Virus record (IMG/VR): IMGVR_UViG_3300008107_000527 | Location: 1 to 42,650 of that record | Direction: 5' to 3' (one strand) | Length of the DNA: 42,650 bases | Source of the DNA: a virus | Part shown: in pieces, positions 15,129-23,549 of the stretch | Position numbering within the stretch: the first letter of the stretch is position 1 | How the letters are laid out: every line of letters starts with the position of its first letter | Program-made: the position numbers and the translations under genes | The notes under the pieces: model-generated | Databases searched by the model: none | Told to the model about the DNA's origin: nothing | What the model saw: the letters and a program-made list of their open reading frames with translations, nothing else

Positions 15129-15791
15129 ATGTCAAGCATAGATGTAAACTTCCTGAGAGATGGCAACCCAGGAGTATTCGATGAGGTTGTCACACGCAAT
15201 GGCTATGGAATCCAGAAAGGTTGTTTCAAGGGTCAATTAGTCATTGACTTTGGAGCCCACATTGGAACCTTTGCCTACATGGCTCACTCATTGGGTGAGG
15301 CTGAAAGGGTTGTCTGTGTGGAACCCAACCCTAGAAACTATGAACGTCTTGAGAGATGTTTTGGTGGTCATCACCAATTCTTTCTTGAAAATAGGGCCGC
15401 AAGTCGTGATTACACCCCTGTGAGAATCAGTGATTCTGACAATGTTTCAACGACTGGTTCTGTTGGCCATCTTGTGAACAGTGTGCCACTTCAGGAATTT
15501 GTCCACCGATTTGCTGAGTACAGAGGAAAAGCCACACTCAAGTGTGACATCGAAGGTGGTGAGTATGATGTGCTATGGACCTGTCATAGAAAAGAAGTCA
15601 CGTTCTTCAACACCATACTGCTTGAAACCCATGACTCTGTTGAAAGACACTTAGCCATGAATGAGTACCTCAAGCTTTTTGGCTACAAGATTTCTAGTCA
15701 ACATCAGATGTTCAAATGGGACGTGTTGCCAGATGGTAGTACCACGAACTGGCAACCACTCAATGCTTGGGTGTCTCGATTCGATCTATGA
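15129..15791 (+). CDS. FkbM-family methyltransferase (220 aa)
   Basis: The SAM-binding motif is VIDFGAHIGTFAYMA (about residues 38-52), with the acidic end of strand 2 at CVEPNPRNYERL, followed by the FkbM signature KCDIEGGEYDVL. Members methylate hydroxyl groups, often of sugars or polyketides. Next to a GT9-like enzyme it most likely modifies a glycan. A weak GGAG precedes the ATG, one of few Shine-Dalgarno-like sites in the window. The stop overlaps the helicase ATG (ATGA). Confidence 0.8.
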   Translation: MSSIDVNFLRDGNPGVFDEVVTRNGYGIQKGCFKGQLVIDFGAHIGTFAYMAHSLGEAERVVCVEPNPRNYERLERCFGGHHQFFLENRAASRDYTPVRISDSDNVSTTGSVGHLVNSVPLQEFVHRFAEYRGKATLKCDIEGGEYDVLWTCHRKEVTFFNTILLETHDSVERHLAMNEYLKLFGYKISSQHQMFKWDVLPDGSTTNWQPLNAWVSRFDL

Positions 15792-17536
15792 TTTTCCTTC
15801 GCGAAACAGCTATCTATCTCCACATTGAAGGTGATGCCAAAGAGCTGTCAGCTCTTATTGACGAGACAAAAATAAGGCCACCAAACTATTGGCGTGCAGA
15901 CTCATACCAGCTTTACAAGATGACTGGTGGTGAGAAAGGCTGGGACGGTTACATGCGTCTGATTGAACGTTCAGCCGCTCAAGCTGGTAAAGCTCTTCGT
16001 GGACTTCAGGACTCCATACTTGAAGCCTGCAAGAAGCTAAACATCGAAGTCAACAAGGACAAGCTGATCAAGAGTCCATTTCATGGTTTGGTTGTTGATG
16101 ACATTCCTGATGATCTTCTTGTTGCAGACTTTGATCTTGATGGCAACCAGAAGTCATGCATTGCATCCTGGTTGAATCACGCCCATGGCGTGCATAAAGT
16201 CACTGTCAGTGGTGGTAAGACAGCCATGTTTTGTGCTGCGGCTGCCATGATCAAGAGAAGGTTTCCTGAGTCAAGATTCCTCTATCTTACACCTACAGAA
16301 CGACTCATCAACCAAGTTTATCGTGAGTCACGAAAGTTTCTTCCTGACTGGGACATCACTCAGTTTGGTGGTGGCAAGAAAAATTGTGAAGGCAAAGACA
16401 TGGTTGTGGCGACTGCAGCTTGTATGCACGCCAACTACGATGAGTTGACCTATGAGAAGTGGTTCAGGACTTTCATGACAGTGCTTGTGGATGAGAGTCA
16501 CCATTCTTCTAGTGAGAGTTGGCAACGCATCCTTCTTTCAACTCCAGCCTTCTTTAGGCTAGGTGCCTCAGACACCACTCGTGAGGATGATGTGGTGTCT
16601 TTTTCAAGGATCCATGGACTTGTGGGTCCTATCAGGAATCGCGTTGAGGTTGACCCACTGATTCGTGTGGGTCGTGTGGCCAAACCCACCATCTATATCG
16701 TTGACAACCTAAATTGGAAAGACAGGTTTGCTCATCTGCCTCATACAGCCAGACCTGAAAGTCCAGCTTGGGCGTTAATTGACAACGAGTGGAAGAAAGC
16801 CAAGTACATTGGTCCAGTCTTTGAGAAAGCTGAACCAAACAAGAGCACTGGCAACTACAGACAGGGTGAGGAGGACGGTTATGCGAGAAACAAGAAAGGT
16901 GAGCTGATACCAACTCAAAATATGCATCACATCCAAGTGGATGACGATGATATTGAGATTGAATCTCGTTGGTGTTTGCTTGAACGTACCAATGACTTGG
17001 GCATCATTCAGTTCAAGGAACGAAACAACTTGATAGCTGAATGGGCCAAGCATTTCTCTGACCAAGGACACCCAACACTTGTTGTTGCCACGCGGACTTT
17101 GCACATCCTTATCTTGCAAGCCTGCATCTCCAAAGTAGTGGATCCAAGTCTTGTAAAGATCCTTTTCTCAACCCATGATTCAACTGAAAGAGATGAGACT
17201 TTTGAATGGCTCAAGAAAACGCCTGGAGCTGTCCTGATCACGCCTCTTGTCAAGGAGGGTGTGAGTATCAACGAGATCCGTGGTGGCATCGTGGCTGACC
17301 ATGTGGTTTCTCACGAGCTAATGTCTCAGATCATTGGTCGCTTCATTCGCCAGAAGAAGACTGGCAAGAATGAATGTGAGATCGTGATGTTTATCGACAG
17401 ACAACACCCACGACTGAAAAAGAATGGTCTAGCCCTGTTGGAAAAGCTAGAGAAGATTCGTGGATATGAGTATGTGTTCCCAGTCTTGGGACCAGACACG
17501 AAGAGTAAAGGCACTCGTTATGAGTGCCTATTTTAG
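15788..17536 (+). CDS. uvsW: UvsW-like SF2 helicase (582 aa)
   Basis: The N-terminal 110 residues match the small substrate-binding domain of T4 UvsW (YRADSYQLYKM-like, GWDGYMRLIE). Helicase motifs follow in order: Walker A VSGGKTAM (K144), motif Ia LTPTERLINQ, VVATAACM, the DEAD/H-type box LVDESHHSS (D235-H238), motif III LGASDTTR, then ITPLVKEGVSINE and motif VI QIIGRFIRQK. T4 UvsW unwinds branched DNA and R-loops and drives the switch to recombination-dependent replication. It is longer than T4 UvsW (about 500 aa), with an insert around 300-400 rich in charged residues. ATG 15788 was chosen because it overlaps the previous stop. Its stop shares TTAG with the converging gene. Confidence 0.85.
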   Translation: MIFLRETAIYLHIEGDAKELSALIDETKIRPPNYWRADSYQLYKMTGGEKGWDGYMRLIERSAAQAGKALRGLQDSILEACKKLNIEVNKDKLIKSPFHGLVVDDIPDDLLVADFDLDGNQKSCIASWLNHAHGVHKVTVSGGKTAMFCAAAAMIKRRFPESRFLYLTPTERLINQVYRESRKFLPDWDITQFGGGKKNCEGKDMVVATAACMHANYDELTYEKWFRTFMTVLVDESHHSSSESWQRILLSTPAFFRLGASDTTREDDVVSFSRIHGLVGPIRNRVEVDPLIRVGRVAKPTIYIVDNLNWKDRFAHLPHTARPESPAWALIDNEWKKAKYIGPVFEKAEPNKSTGNYRQGEEDGYARNKKGELIPTQNMHHIQVDDDDIEIESRWCLLERTNDLGIIQFKERNNLIAEWAKHFSDQGHPTLVVATRTLHILILQACISKVVDPSLVKILFSTHDSTERDETFEWLKKTPGAVLITPLVKEGVSINEIRGGIVADHVVSHELMSQIIGRFIRQKKTGKNECEIVMFIDRQHPRLKKNGLALLEKLEKIRGYEYVFPVLGPDTKSKGTRYECLF

Positions 17537-18111
17537 AGATCCAGCCAGTCTAGCCAACCATTCATAGTCCACTCTGTCCTGGCCTCTGGGAATCTCTTCA
17601 AGTACAAGTCTTTTAGGCTGGACTTGGCAATCTTCTCTTCAGCCTCTGGCCAGCGTGCTTTCAAGGCCTTTGTTGCATACGTGTAAGCCTGGGCTGGATT
17701 TTCAGCCAGAGCACTGAGTACCCTTGGGTTACTCGTCTTTTTGCCATTCAGCGCAGACTTGATTTCTCGGTCCTGCGCTGCTTTCATCATCAGGTCATAT
17801 CCACCCACACGGTGTTGTGATGATATTTCGCCAGGAGGTTGCTCATAGATGTCAGCATGTGTGGCATCCTGTTTGTGAGCCCAACCAGAAACCCATCGGC
17901 CTCTGTACTTGTCTCGAGCATATCTGTTTTGTCCAGATTTGTCTCTGTAGACAATTCTCGCTTTAGTGCCTTGATTCTTTAAGAATCGCATCACTGCTGG
18001 CACATCCTCAACAGGGACACGTCCTAACCACGAGGGTGTTCTGTGGGTTCCCTGGACATTCTTGGGCTTGGCCTCACAGACGAATGATACAATGAAATCA
18101 ATGGTGCTCAT
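17533..18111 (-). CDS. Hypothetical protein (192 aa)
   Basis: The protein is basic and has two parts. The N-terminal half has a strand (IDFIVSFVCEA), WLGRVPVEDVPAVMRFLKNQ and many Arg/Lys/Tyr residues (RYARDKYRGRWVSGW). The C-terminal half is helical: NPRVLSALAENPAQAYTYAT and ALKARWPEAEEKIAKS, a pattern like repeats in which residues are arranged around a ribosome- or DNA-contacting helix pair. No family is recognised. It is the last gene of the AAA+ block and overlaps the 110-residue gene by ATGA. Confidence 0.65.
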   Translation of the reverse strand: MSTIDFIVSFVCEAKPKNVQGTHRTPSWLGRVPVEDVPAVMRFLKNQGTKARIVYRDKSGQNRYARDKYRGRWVSGWAHKQDATHADIYEQPPGEISSQHRVGGYDLMMKAAQDREIKSALNGKKTSNPRVLSALAENPAQAYTYATKALKARWPEAEEKIAKSSLKDLYLKRFPEARTEWTMNGWLDWLDL

Positions 18112-18431
18112 ACACCCAAAATCTTTGAGATGTCTCGCGTGGCTTTAGTTCCAATCTTGGATAGCTCTTTCTTGTCATCGTCTGTGTCCATGGGACGATT
18201 GCGATTGTTCATCGCTGAGGGAGGAGCATAATCACCTTTTTCTAGGCGACCTAGAATGCGATTGGCAATACGTGACAGATAGTTCTCAAAGTCTTGTGTC
18301 GCACGACCCACTTGAATCTGCCAAGATTGTGGACCCATGGCATTCTGCAAACCATTATCAGGCCGTAGCGTCTCTGCTTTGGCCTTGAATGATTGCACCA
18401 CAGGTGCGAGTTGTTTCTTTGAGATAGGCAT
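18108..18431 (-). CDS. Hypothetical protein following the AAA+ gene (107 aa)
   Basis: ATG 18431 (MPISKKQLAP) lies one base after the AAA+ stop; an upstream TTG at 18440 would add three residues. The protein is helical and charged (VVQSFKAKAETLRP, DFENYLSRIANRILGRLEK), ending KATRDISKILGV. Its place right after the AAA+ gene suggests it could be an adaptor or partner. No family is recognised. Confidence 0.6.
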   Translation of the reverse strand: MPISKKQLAPVVQSFKAKAETLRPDNGLQNAMGPQSWQIQVGRATQDFENYLSRIANRILGRLEKGDYAPPSAMNNRNRPMDTDDDKKELSKIGTKATRDISKILGV

Positions 18432-18432
18432 G

Positions 18433-19380
18433 TTAGCCAATGATTCGATTCACCACGCCTGTCTTCTTAGACTCCTTGATGTTTCTGGAGTCACGCAGAC
18501 GCATGATGACGTCATCCACTGGGTCGCCAATAGCAAAAGCTCCGGCGATCAGCTCACGCAAGTGACCAAAGGAAAGTCCCTCAGTCTTCTTGGCCATGTC
18601 TTGAATCTGTGAGTCCTCAGCAAGGCCCTTGAGCTTGTGGCTGAGGTACTTCAGACGGTGTTCAAACTTGGGTGGACCCACATAGATCCGTTTGTCAAAA
18701 CGGCCAGGACGTTGTAGTCTTGGTGATAGACGATCGATGTAGTTTGTCGTGGCTAGATAGCAGACACGATCAACTTTAAGATCACCGTCCATGAGTCTAA
18801 GCAGAGTACGCTCGTCATAGGAGGCCAGCTCATCAGCCTCCTCAAACGTAACCACAATACGACGTTCAGGTTCAATCTGCCGGACAGCACCCAGAGCGCT
18901 GGAAATTTGATCTGGAGAGTTAGCCATCAGCACGATATCTCCATTCTTGGCCATGGCCTCACCAACTTGCTGAAGAGCCAAGCTCTTGCCAGATCCAGGG
19001 GGACCATAGAGAATGATGCCACGTGACTGCATCAATCCCAACTTCTTGTAGTGCTCCTTACGCTCCCAGAATGTGGCAATCTCGTTGACAGCCTTGTGCA
19101 TGGGTGAATCCTCAAACACCATCATCTCATCAGTGTTTGGTTGGATTTGCTCCAGGAACATGCCACTCATATCATGGCCAATCTTGTAAGCGCCAGGTGT
19201 GAGACGGTCTGTCAAGGTAGCATCACCCACAGGGCGGAATTGTGGGCCAGACACTGTATACTTGAAAAAGCTCTTGGGAACTTCCTTCACACTCTTGGGT
19301 GTGGCGATGCGAGGTTGGTCATCAATGTCGTAGGATCCCTCTGATTCGCCTAGAATTCTCAGCGATGTAGTCTTTCGCAT
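18433..19380 (-). CDS. AAA+ ATPase (315 aa)
   Basis: The ATPase core starts near residue 110. Walker A is YGPPGSGKSL (K132), Walker B is IVVTFEEADEL (E180/E181 in place of the usual D-E), sensor 1 is YLATTNYIDRL, and QRPGRFDKRI carries the arginine finger pair. The C-terminal helical lid ends with GLSFGHLRELIAGAFA. This is the classic clade of FtsH/Cdc48/Bcs1-like unfoldases. The N-terminal 100 residues are a separate domain of unknown type. Such proteins remodel other proteins; the phage target is unknown. The start ATG lies in a CATG shared with the plus strand. Confidence 0.85.
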   Translation of the reverse strand: MRKTTSLRILGESEGSYDIDDQPRIATPKSVKEVPKSFFKYTVSGPQFRPVGDATLTDRLTPGAYKIGHDMSGMFLEQIQPNTDEMMVFEDSPMHKAVNEIATFWERKEHYKKLGLMQSRGIILYGPPGSGKSLALQQVGEAMAKNGDIVLMANSPDQISSALGAVRQIEPERRIVVTFEEADELASYDERTLLRLMDGDLKVDRVCYLATTNYIDRLSPRLQRPGRFDKRIYVGPPKFEHRLKYLSHKLKGLAEDSQIQDMAKKTEGLSFGHLRELIAGAFAIGDPVDDVIMRLRDSRNIKESKKTGVVNRIIG

Positions 19381-19406
19381 GGCCTAACTACTCGCGTAAG
19401 TATCTT

Positions 19407-20129
19407 GTGCTGACGACTGAGCAGATTCAATACGCCGTCGATAAAAAGACGTACCAGTTTCAATTTTGGAAGTTGGTGTGGACAAGCCCACAGACACACG
19501 TTTTCCAAAGTGATGACAACTTTGGCCTGCAGCATGTTATCATCACTCTGACAAACAACAGATTTGCCAGAGTCCAAATTGATCTGGGTTATACCACATC
19601 GTCTTGGTACGATTGTACTTTGGAAGATGTTCAAAATATGGCCACATATTTTTTCCAAAAGTGGGGTCCAGATCCAGGGTCAGTGTGGCAGGGCACAGCC
19701 ACACTCAGCGGGACTTATGGCCCTATTGGAACATATGTGGAGATTGTTGGTCGTTTGCTATTGAACGCAACATTTATGTTTGGTGAAACACCAATAATTC
19801 CAGAAACCTTGACAGATTCATTTGCAGCATTTCTGGTCCCATCGGTGCCAGATGGAAATTACATAGTGACTGTAAGTGGTACAAATATTGGCACATTTGG
19901 TGTTAGAGAGCCCAATGACACACCTCTTATCACCTACGTTGTTCAGTCAGATTCTCTCTATGTGACTATAGTGGGTGATGGTTTCCATTCTAATCAGACG
20001 ACAGTTGTTATGTTTGGTGTTACATATAGTGTCAATGTCATAAAACCCACTGAGTGTAACTTCCTTGCAAATGTAGTCATGGGTCCTTTTGTGTTGACTA
20101 CCCCTCATGGGTCAGTCTCCTATCCCTAA
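19407..20129 (+). CDS. Tail/baseplate-type protein with Ig/TIG-like domains, start uncertain (240 aa)
   Basis: The ORF as it stands begins at GTG 19407. The in-frame text upstream reads PNYSRKYLVLTTEQ, a natural protein start, but it is separated from ATG 19379 by a one-base frame change (ATG GCC TAA). Removing one base would give a gene starting at 19379 in the CATG shared with the AAA+ gene, so the window may carry a small indel. The N-terminal part (VDKKTYQFQFWKLVWTSP) is unknown. The C-terminal half has two beta domains, the last with YVTIVGDGFHSNQTTVVM and VMGPFVLTTPHGSVS, like IPT/TIG folds. Confidence 0.6.
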   Translation: MLTTEQIQYAVDKKTYQFQFWKLVWTSPQTHVFQSDDNFGLQHVIITLTNNRFARVQIDLGYTTSSWYDCTLEDVQNMATYFFQKWGPDPGSVWQGTATLSGTYGPIGTYVEIVGRLLLNATFMFGETPIIPETLTDSFAAFLVPSVPDGNYIVTVSGTNIGTFGVREPNDTPLITYVVQSDSLYVTIVGDGFHSNQTTVVMFGVTYSVNVIKPTECNFLANVVMGPFVLTTPHGSVSYP

Positions 20130-20146
20130 CCAGTAGTTACCTTGCT

Positions 20147-20263
20147 ATGCCAGCCAAAGGCAAAAAATTCTCAAAGAGCTACACAGACTCTAAGACAGGC
20201 AGAATGTCTGAGCAGAAAGAAGTGGCATTGTCGTGGCAAGAAGAGTGTGAAGGAGCACATTGA
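20147..20263 (+). CDS. Short ORF, probable N-terminal piece of a frame-disrupted gene (38 aa)
   Basis: It starts at ATG 20147 with MPAKGKKFSKSYTDSKTG, a convincing basic N-terminus, and stops at 20261-20263. The next ORF, in the frame one base later, carries a good continuation (KEHIDDVINDML) but no ATG at its beginning. So this is probably the start of one protein split by a one-base insertion or a +1 frameshift, or else a separate 38-residue gene. Confidence 0.4.
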   Translation: MPAKGKKFSKSYTDSKTGRMSEQKEVALSWQEECEGAH

Positions 20264-20474
20264 TGACGTCATCAATGACATGCTAGCCGTCTCTTTTCAA
20301 ACTGAACCCAAGTCTAACAAGGTAAATCTAGGAGAACCTCATGAACTTGCTCCGCAAGATAATCGCAGCGCTCAAATTGGCCGTTCAATTATACAGCTTG
20401 CCCAAGAACTTGTTGATCTTCACTCTCAAGAGGGTGAAGACATTGATCTTGAGTTTGAAGAAGTAACTGTCTGA
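20247..20474 (+). CDS. Acidic small protein, possibly C-terminal part of the preceding ORF (75 aa)
   Basis: The frame is open from TTG 20142, but the residues before about 20240 look like an out-of-frame translation. GTG 20247 (then KEHIDDVINDMLAVS) is the first plausible internal start; it overlaps the end of the 38-residue ORF by 17 bases. The protein is helical and ends in an acidic tail (HSQEGEDIDLEFEEVTV). No family is recognised. The thermonuclease gene follows three bases later. Confidence 0.45.
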   Translation: MKEHIDDVINDMLAVSFQTEPKSNKVNLGEPHELAPQDNRSAQIGRSIIQLAQELVDLHSQEGEDIDLEFEEVTV

Positions 20475-20477
20475 TTT

Positions 20478-20936
20478 ATGCCATTTGAGTACCATGCCAG
20501 AGTTAGACAAGTGGTGGATGGTGACACCATTGTTGTAGATATCGACTTGGGCTTTGATGTGGTCCTAGCTAACCAAAAGGTTAGATTCAATGGCATTGAC
20601 ACGCCTGAGAGTCGTACTGCTGACAAGGTTGAAAAGGTATTTGGTCTTCACAGCAAGGATTTTGTCAAAGGATTTGTTGATAAATGCCAAAACCAGGTGA
20701 TAGTTCGCACCTATCTGAGTGATTCCACTGAGAAATTTGGCCGAATCCTGGGTGACATACTAAATCCCAACGACACCAGTAAGTCTCTTAATGACATCAT
20801 GATTGAGAGTGGACTTGCGGTAAAATACTTGGGTGAGAACAAGGCCCTGGTATCAGAAGCTCATCTCAAAAACAGAAAACGCCTGATTGACTCAGGCGCT
20901 GTAAAGATGACATACAAAGAAGCTGGAGTTTCCTAG
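20478..20936 (+). CDS. Thermonuclease (staphylococcal nuclease-like, 152 aa)
   Basis: The SNase OB-fold is clear: VRQVVDGDTIVVDIDLGF (Ca-binding D16 region), then VRFNGIDTPESR with the catalytic R36, D41 and E44 equivalents, and EKFGRILGDI with the second catalytic arginine (R89). Length is close to the family norm. No signal peptide is present, so it acts in the cell, perhaps breaking host DNA or RNA. Its TAG shares CTAG with the stop of the converging glycosyltransferase gene. Confidence 0.9.
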   Translation: MPFEYHARVRQVVDGDTIVVDIDLGFDVVLANQKVRFNGIDTPESRTADKVEKVFGLHSKDFVKGFVDKCQNQVIVRTYLSDSTEKFGRILGDILNPNDTSKSLNDIMIESGLAVKYLGENKALVSEAHLKNRKRLIDSGAVKMTYKEAGVS

Positions 20937-21592
20937 TCTTTGAAGCCTCTGGCTTTTCTCTCTTTGTAGATTAAGTTGTCTCTTCTTCCTGCCTCTGAGT
21001 TGATTCTCGTCAACTCATCTGTCTGGTATTTGAACCATTCATGCTTGATTGGTTGCTTGTTCACATGGGCTAGCTTACCCATGCTGCTCAGTATCTCTGT
21101 CTGCTCACAGTCACAACATTCTGATTCGTAGACTGGATTGTAGATCCAACCAAAGTACCTGTAGCATTCATTGGTCATCACTGGCAGTGTGATAAGATCA
21201 CGCCAGTGATCTCCTAAACGTGGATCATCATTGTAATTGATCATCCACGCCCATGGGTTTTCTTTGATGTCTTCTCTGATCTGAGCATCCCAACCCTGAT
21301 GAGGAATCATATCATCAGCCACTGCCACAAGAATGTCCCACCCATCCGGTGAGATACCATGATTTATGGCTGCAATTTTCCCCTTGGGTGGTGTCACTGT
21401 CAGCCCAATTCTTTTTGGATTGCTTCTAGACCCGTAGTCTCTTGATAGATCCTTCGGCCAGGAATCATCCTCATCGACTGTTACTAGAAAATCAACCTTG
21501 TCAAGATCCTCACAAGTAAAGATGTAGTTTTGGAAGTTTTCCTTAAACTGATTCCACCTGTGCTTTGTGGGATATTTGACTAGTATTCTCAT
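20933..21592 (-). CDS. GT2-like (GT-A fold) glycosyltransferase (219 aa)
   Basis: The N-terminus (MRILVKYPTKHRWNQF) and the strand DFLVTVDEDDSWPK are typical of a short GT-A domain. INHGISPDGWDILVAVADDM contains the A-D-D metal site after the nucleotide-binding half, followed by GWDAQIREDI. NPVYESECCDCEQTEIL is the acceptor-side segment with the catalytic acidic residues. The donor sugar cannot be told. Overlaps thyA by ATGA, so it is expressed with it. Confidence 0.7.
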   Translation of the reverse strand: MRILVKYPTKHRWNQFKENFQNYIFTCEDLDKVDFLVTVDEDDSWPKDLSRDYGSRSNPKRIGLTVTPPKGKIAAINHGISPDGWDILVAVADDMIPHQGWDAQIREDIKENPWAWMINYNDDPRLGDHWRDLITLPVMTNECYRYFGWIYNPVYESECCDCEQTEILSSMGKLAHVNKQPIKHEWFKYQTDELTRINSEAGRRDNLIYKERKARGFKD

Positions 21593-22578
21593 ACTGCCAC
21601 TTCAGCCTTAATTGTTGGGTGGCTGCTGTAACCAACCAGCTGAATGTCATCAAAATTGAAACTGAAAAGGTCTGTCTTTGCAAGATTCAACGTGACATAC
21701 GGAGATGTGAATGGAGCCCGTGTCAACTGTAGCTTGGCCTGGTCTATGTGGTTTTGGTATAGATGGAGGTCACCATAGGTGTGGATAAACTCACCAGGCA
21801 CCATGTCCACACAGTGTGCCATCATCTGAAGGAGCAGAGCGTAGCTGGCGATATTGAATGGCACACCCAGGAAGAGATCACAGCTGCGCTGGTACAGCAA
21901 GCAGTTGAGCTTGCGTCGACCATCTGAGAGCACCTCTGTGTTGAAGTGAAACAGCACATGGCATGGTGGCAGGGCACAGTGATCCACCCAGTAGGGATGC
22001 CAAGCTGAGACGATCATGCGTCTATCATCTGGATTGGTCTTGAGTTTGCCAACCACCTTCTTCAGCTGGTCAACGGTGTCAAGAGCATCAAATCCATTGG
22101 CTGATGCGATGGTCTCGTAGTCGTTGTAGAAGGGAAAAGCCCGCCACATGCCACCGTAGGTGCCCATGCCTAGGTCACCCCAACGATTCGCAAAGTCTGA
22201 GGAATTTTTGATTTCCTTGACAAAGTTAGGCTGAGAAAGTTTTTGCACTGGTACCTTGATCAAGGTACCAGCTCTTCCCTCAATATCAAACTCAGGGGTT
22301 TTTAAGTAACGCTGGTAGGCCCAGTCATCCCAGATGTGGACGTCATTATCCACCAGGTACTTGATGTTGGTGCTGCCACTGATGAACCAGAGCAGCTCAT
22401 GAATGATGCCTTTGAAAAAGACCTTCTTGGTGGTCAGCAAGGGAAATCCCTCAGCCAAATCAAACCTGGCTTGGGCTCCAAAGACACCAATGGTGTCCAC
22501 GCCTGTCCGATTTTTCTTGGGCTTTCCCTCCTGTAGGACCTTCCTAAGGAGACCCAAGTAGGTCTCGTCATGGATCAT
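21589..22578 (-). CDS. thyA: Thymidylate synthase (329 aa)
   Basis: It makes dTMP from dUMP and methylene-tetrahydrofolate. The catalytic cysteine is C206 in ALPPCHVLF; further hallmarks are the N-terminal RTGVDTIGVFG, ELLWFISGSTNIKYL, the dUMP-binding LYQRSCDLFLGVPFNIASYA and HTYGDLHLYQNH. About 45 residues are inserted between HIWDDWAYQR and WGDLGMGTYGGMW, absent in E. coli ThyA, and the usual P-V-Y-G-K-Q-W-R appears as GTYGGMWRAF. Such a gene supports the high DNA synthesis of a large lytic phage. Confidence 0.97.
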   Translation of the reverse strand: MIHDETYLGLLRKVLQEGKPKKNRTGVDTIGVFGAQARFDLAEGFPLLTTKKVFFKGIIHELLWFISGSTNIKYLVDNDVHIWDDWAYQRYLKTPEFDIEGRAGTLIKVPVQKLSQPNFVKEIKNSSDFANRWGDLGMGTYGGMWRAFPFYNDYETIASANGFDALDTVDQLKKVVGKLKTNPDDRRMIVSAWHPYWVDHCALPPCHVLFHFNTEVLSDGRRKLNCLLYQRSCDLFLGVPFNIASYALLLQMMAHCVDMVPGEFIHTYGDLHLYQNHIDQAKLQLTRAPFTSPYVTLNLAKTDLFSFNFDDIQLVGYSSHPTIKAEVAV

Positions 22579-22778
22579 TGGTTAACAACAAGGATGTAGG
22601 AGTTCTTCAGTACATCACCCCACAGGAGCAGTGATCCGCTTTTCCCCTCACTGATGACATCAAGATTCACAGCAGTGGCCTGGGCCATGAAGTCACGAAT
22701 CTTTGCTACGTCTGTGTCAGGATCTGTCTTGATTTCGAAGGCCTTACCGTTTGGCAGATAGATGACATGCTTTGGCAT
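22575..22778 (-). CDS. Small hypothetical protein (67 aa)
   Basis: A compact alpha/beta protein: strand VIYLPNGKAFEIK, helix VAKIRDFMAQATAVN and a second strand pair SGSLLLWGDVLKNSYILVV. No family is recognised. It is first in line before thyA and overlaps it by ATGA. Its ATG lies inside the 8-bp hairpin 22776-22797, which could limit ribosome access. Confidence 0.6.
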   Translation of the reverse strand: MPKHVIYLPNGKAFEIKTDPDTDVAKIRDFMAQATAVNLDVISEGKSGSLLLWGDVLKNSYILVVNQ

Positions 22779-22797
22779 AGGTTACCTAGAACCTATG
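22776..22797 (-). promoter_or_regulatory. Inverted repeat over the start of the gene before thyA
   Basis: CATAGGTT (22776-22783) and AACCTATG (22790-22797) form a perfect 8-bp stem with a 6-base loop. The minus-strand start codon at 22778-22776 is part of the stem, in a 24-base gap between two minus-strand genes. It could be an operator or an RNA hairpin that covers the start. Confidence 0.5.
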
Positions 22798-22802
22798 TGG
22801 GG

Positions 22803-23549
22803 TCACAGCCCAAGAATTTTGTCGATTGACTGGGAAACTTTGCTGTCCAACAGGTTAGCTCCAGTCATCAGTCTCACAAACTTGTCCTCGTAGCTGGTTC
22901 CCTCAACGTAGGGCCAGAACTGGTCGATGGCCTTACCTTTCTCCACACATTTGTCATAGGCAACCTTGGCCATGACCTCCCTCATGGGAACCTCAATGCC
23001 ATACTGCTCAGTGAAGAGTCTCATGAGTGTCTCAACATCAAGATCGTCCATGGGGTCGATCTCCATCTCATGGGCCATCCAGTGGTCAAAGCTGTCCGGA
23101 TCATAGGCCTCTCCCCAGCGGTCATTACGGTATCTGGCCTTGAGCTCTTGGGTTGTGGATGCATACTCACCAGGCCCGGTCACTCTCACATAGACACTGG
23201 CAGGTGAATCACCCGCAGGACCATAATTCATACCAGAACCCACGACTGGGTACATGGACATGTCCTCTCTGGTGTCACCCGTTACTTTAGGCATGATTTT
23301 TCCCGTGATCATGCCATCTGGCAGCAAACCACCAATGTTCACATACTGATTGAAGACTGTGAATGAGGGACCCATGGACCACAAAAATTCAGCTATGAGC
23401 GGTGGTTTAGGGTTGACTTTGACAGAGAAATTGTCAAAGGCAGCCATGACTGACACAGGGTTGCCAGAGCCAGCCATCATGCCAACCTCGACGCCATATC
23501 TTCCACCCAATTCACGGGATCTTACTGCCCAATCGGATCGTGTGCTCAT
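22803..23549 (-). CDS. Hypothetical protein (248 aa)
   Basis: The N-terminal 130 residues are Gly/Pro/Met-rich and beta-like (VEVGMMAGSGNPVSVMAAF, PSFTVFNQYVNIGG, GPAGDSPASVYVRVTGPGEY). The C-terminal half is helical and acidic (FDHWMAHEMEIDPMDDLDVE, TLMRLFTEQYGIEVPMREV) and ends LLDSKVSQSIDKILGL. EIDPMDDLD faintly recalls the DPF motif of the next genes. No family is recognised. Last gene of the minus block 25509-22803. Confidence 0.65.
   Translation of the reverse strand: MSTRSDWAVRSRELGGRYGVEVGMMAGSGNPVSVMAAFDNFSVKVNPKPPLIAEFLWSMGPSFTVFNQYVNIGGLLPDGMITGKIMPKVTGDTREDMSMYPVVGSGMNYGPAGDSPASVYVRVTGPGEYASTTQELKARYRNDRWGEAYDPDSFDHWMAHEMEIDPMDDLDVETLMRLFTEQYGIEVPMREVMAKVAYDKCVEKGKAIDQFWPYVEGTSYEDKFVRLMTGANLLDSKVSQSIDKILGL

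Noticed and set aside
15767-15787. Earlier start for the UvsW-like helicase
   Set aside because: ATG 15788 makes the usual ATGA overlap with the methyltransferase stop and the residues before it are out-of-family.
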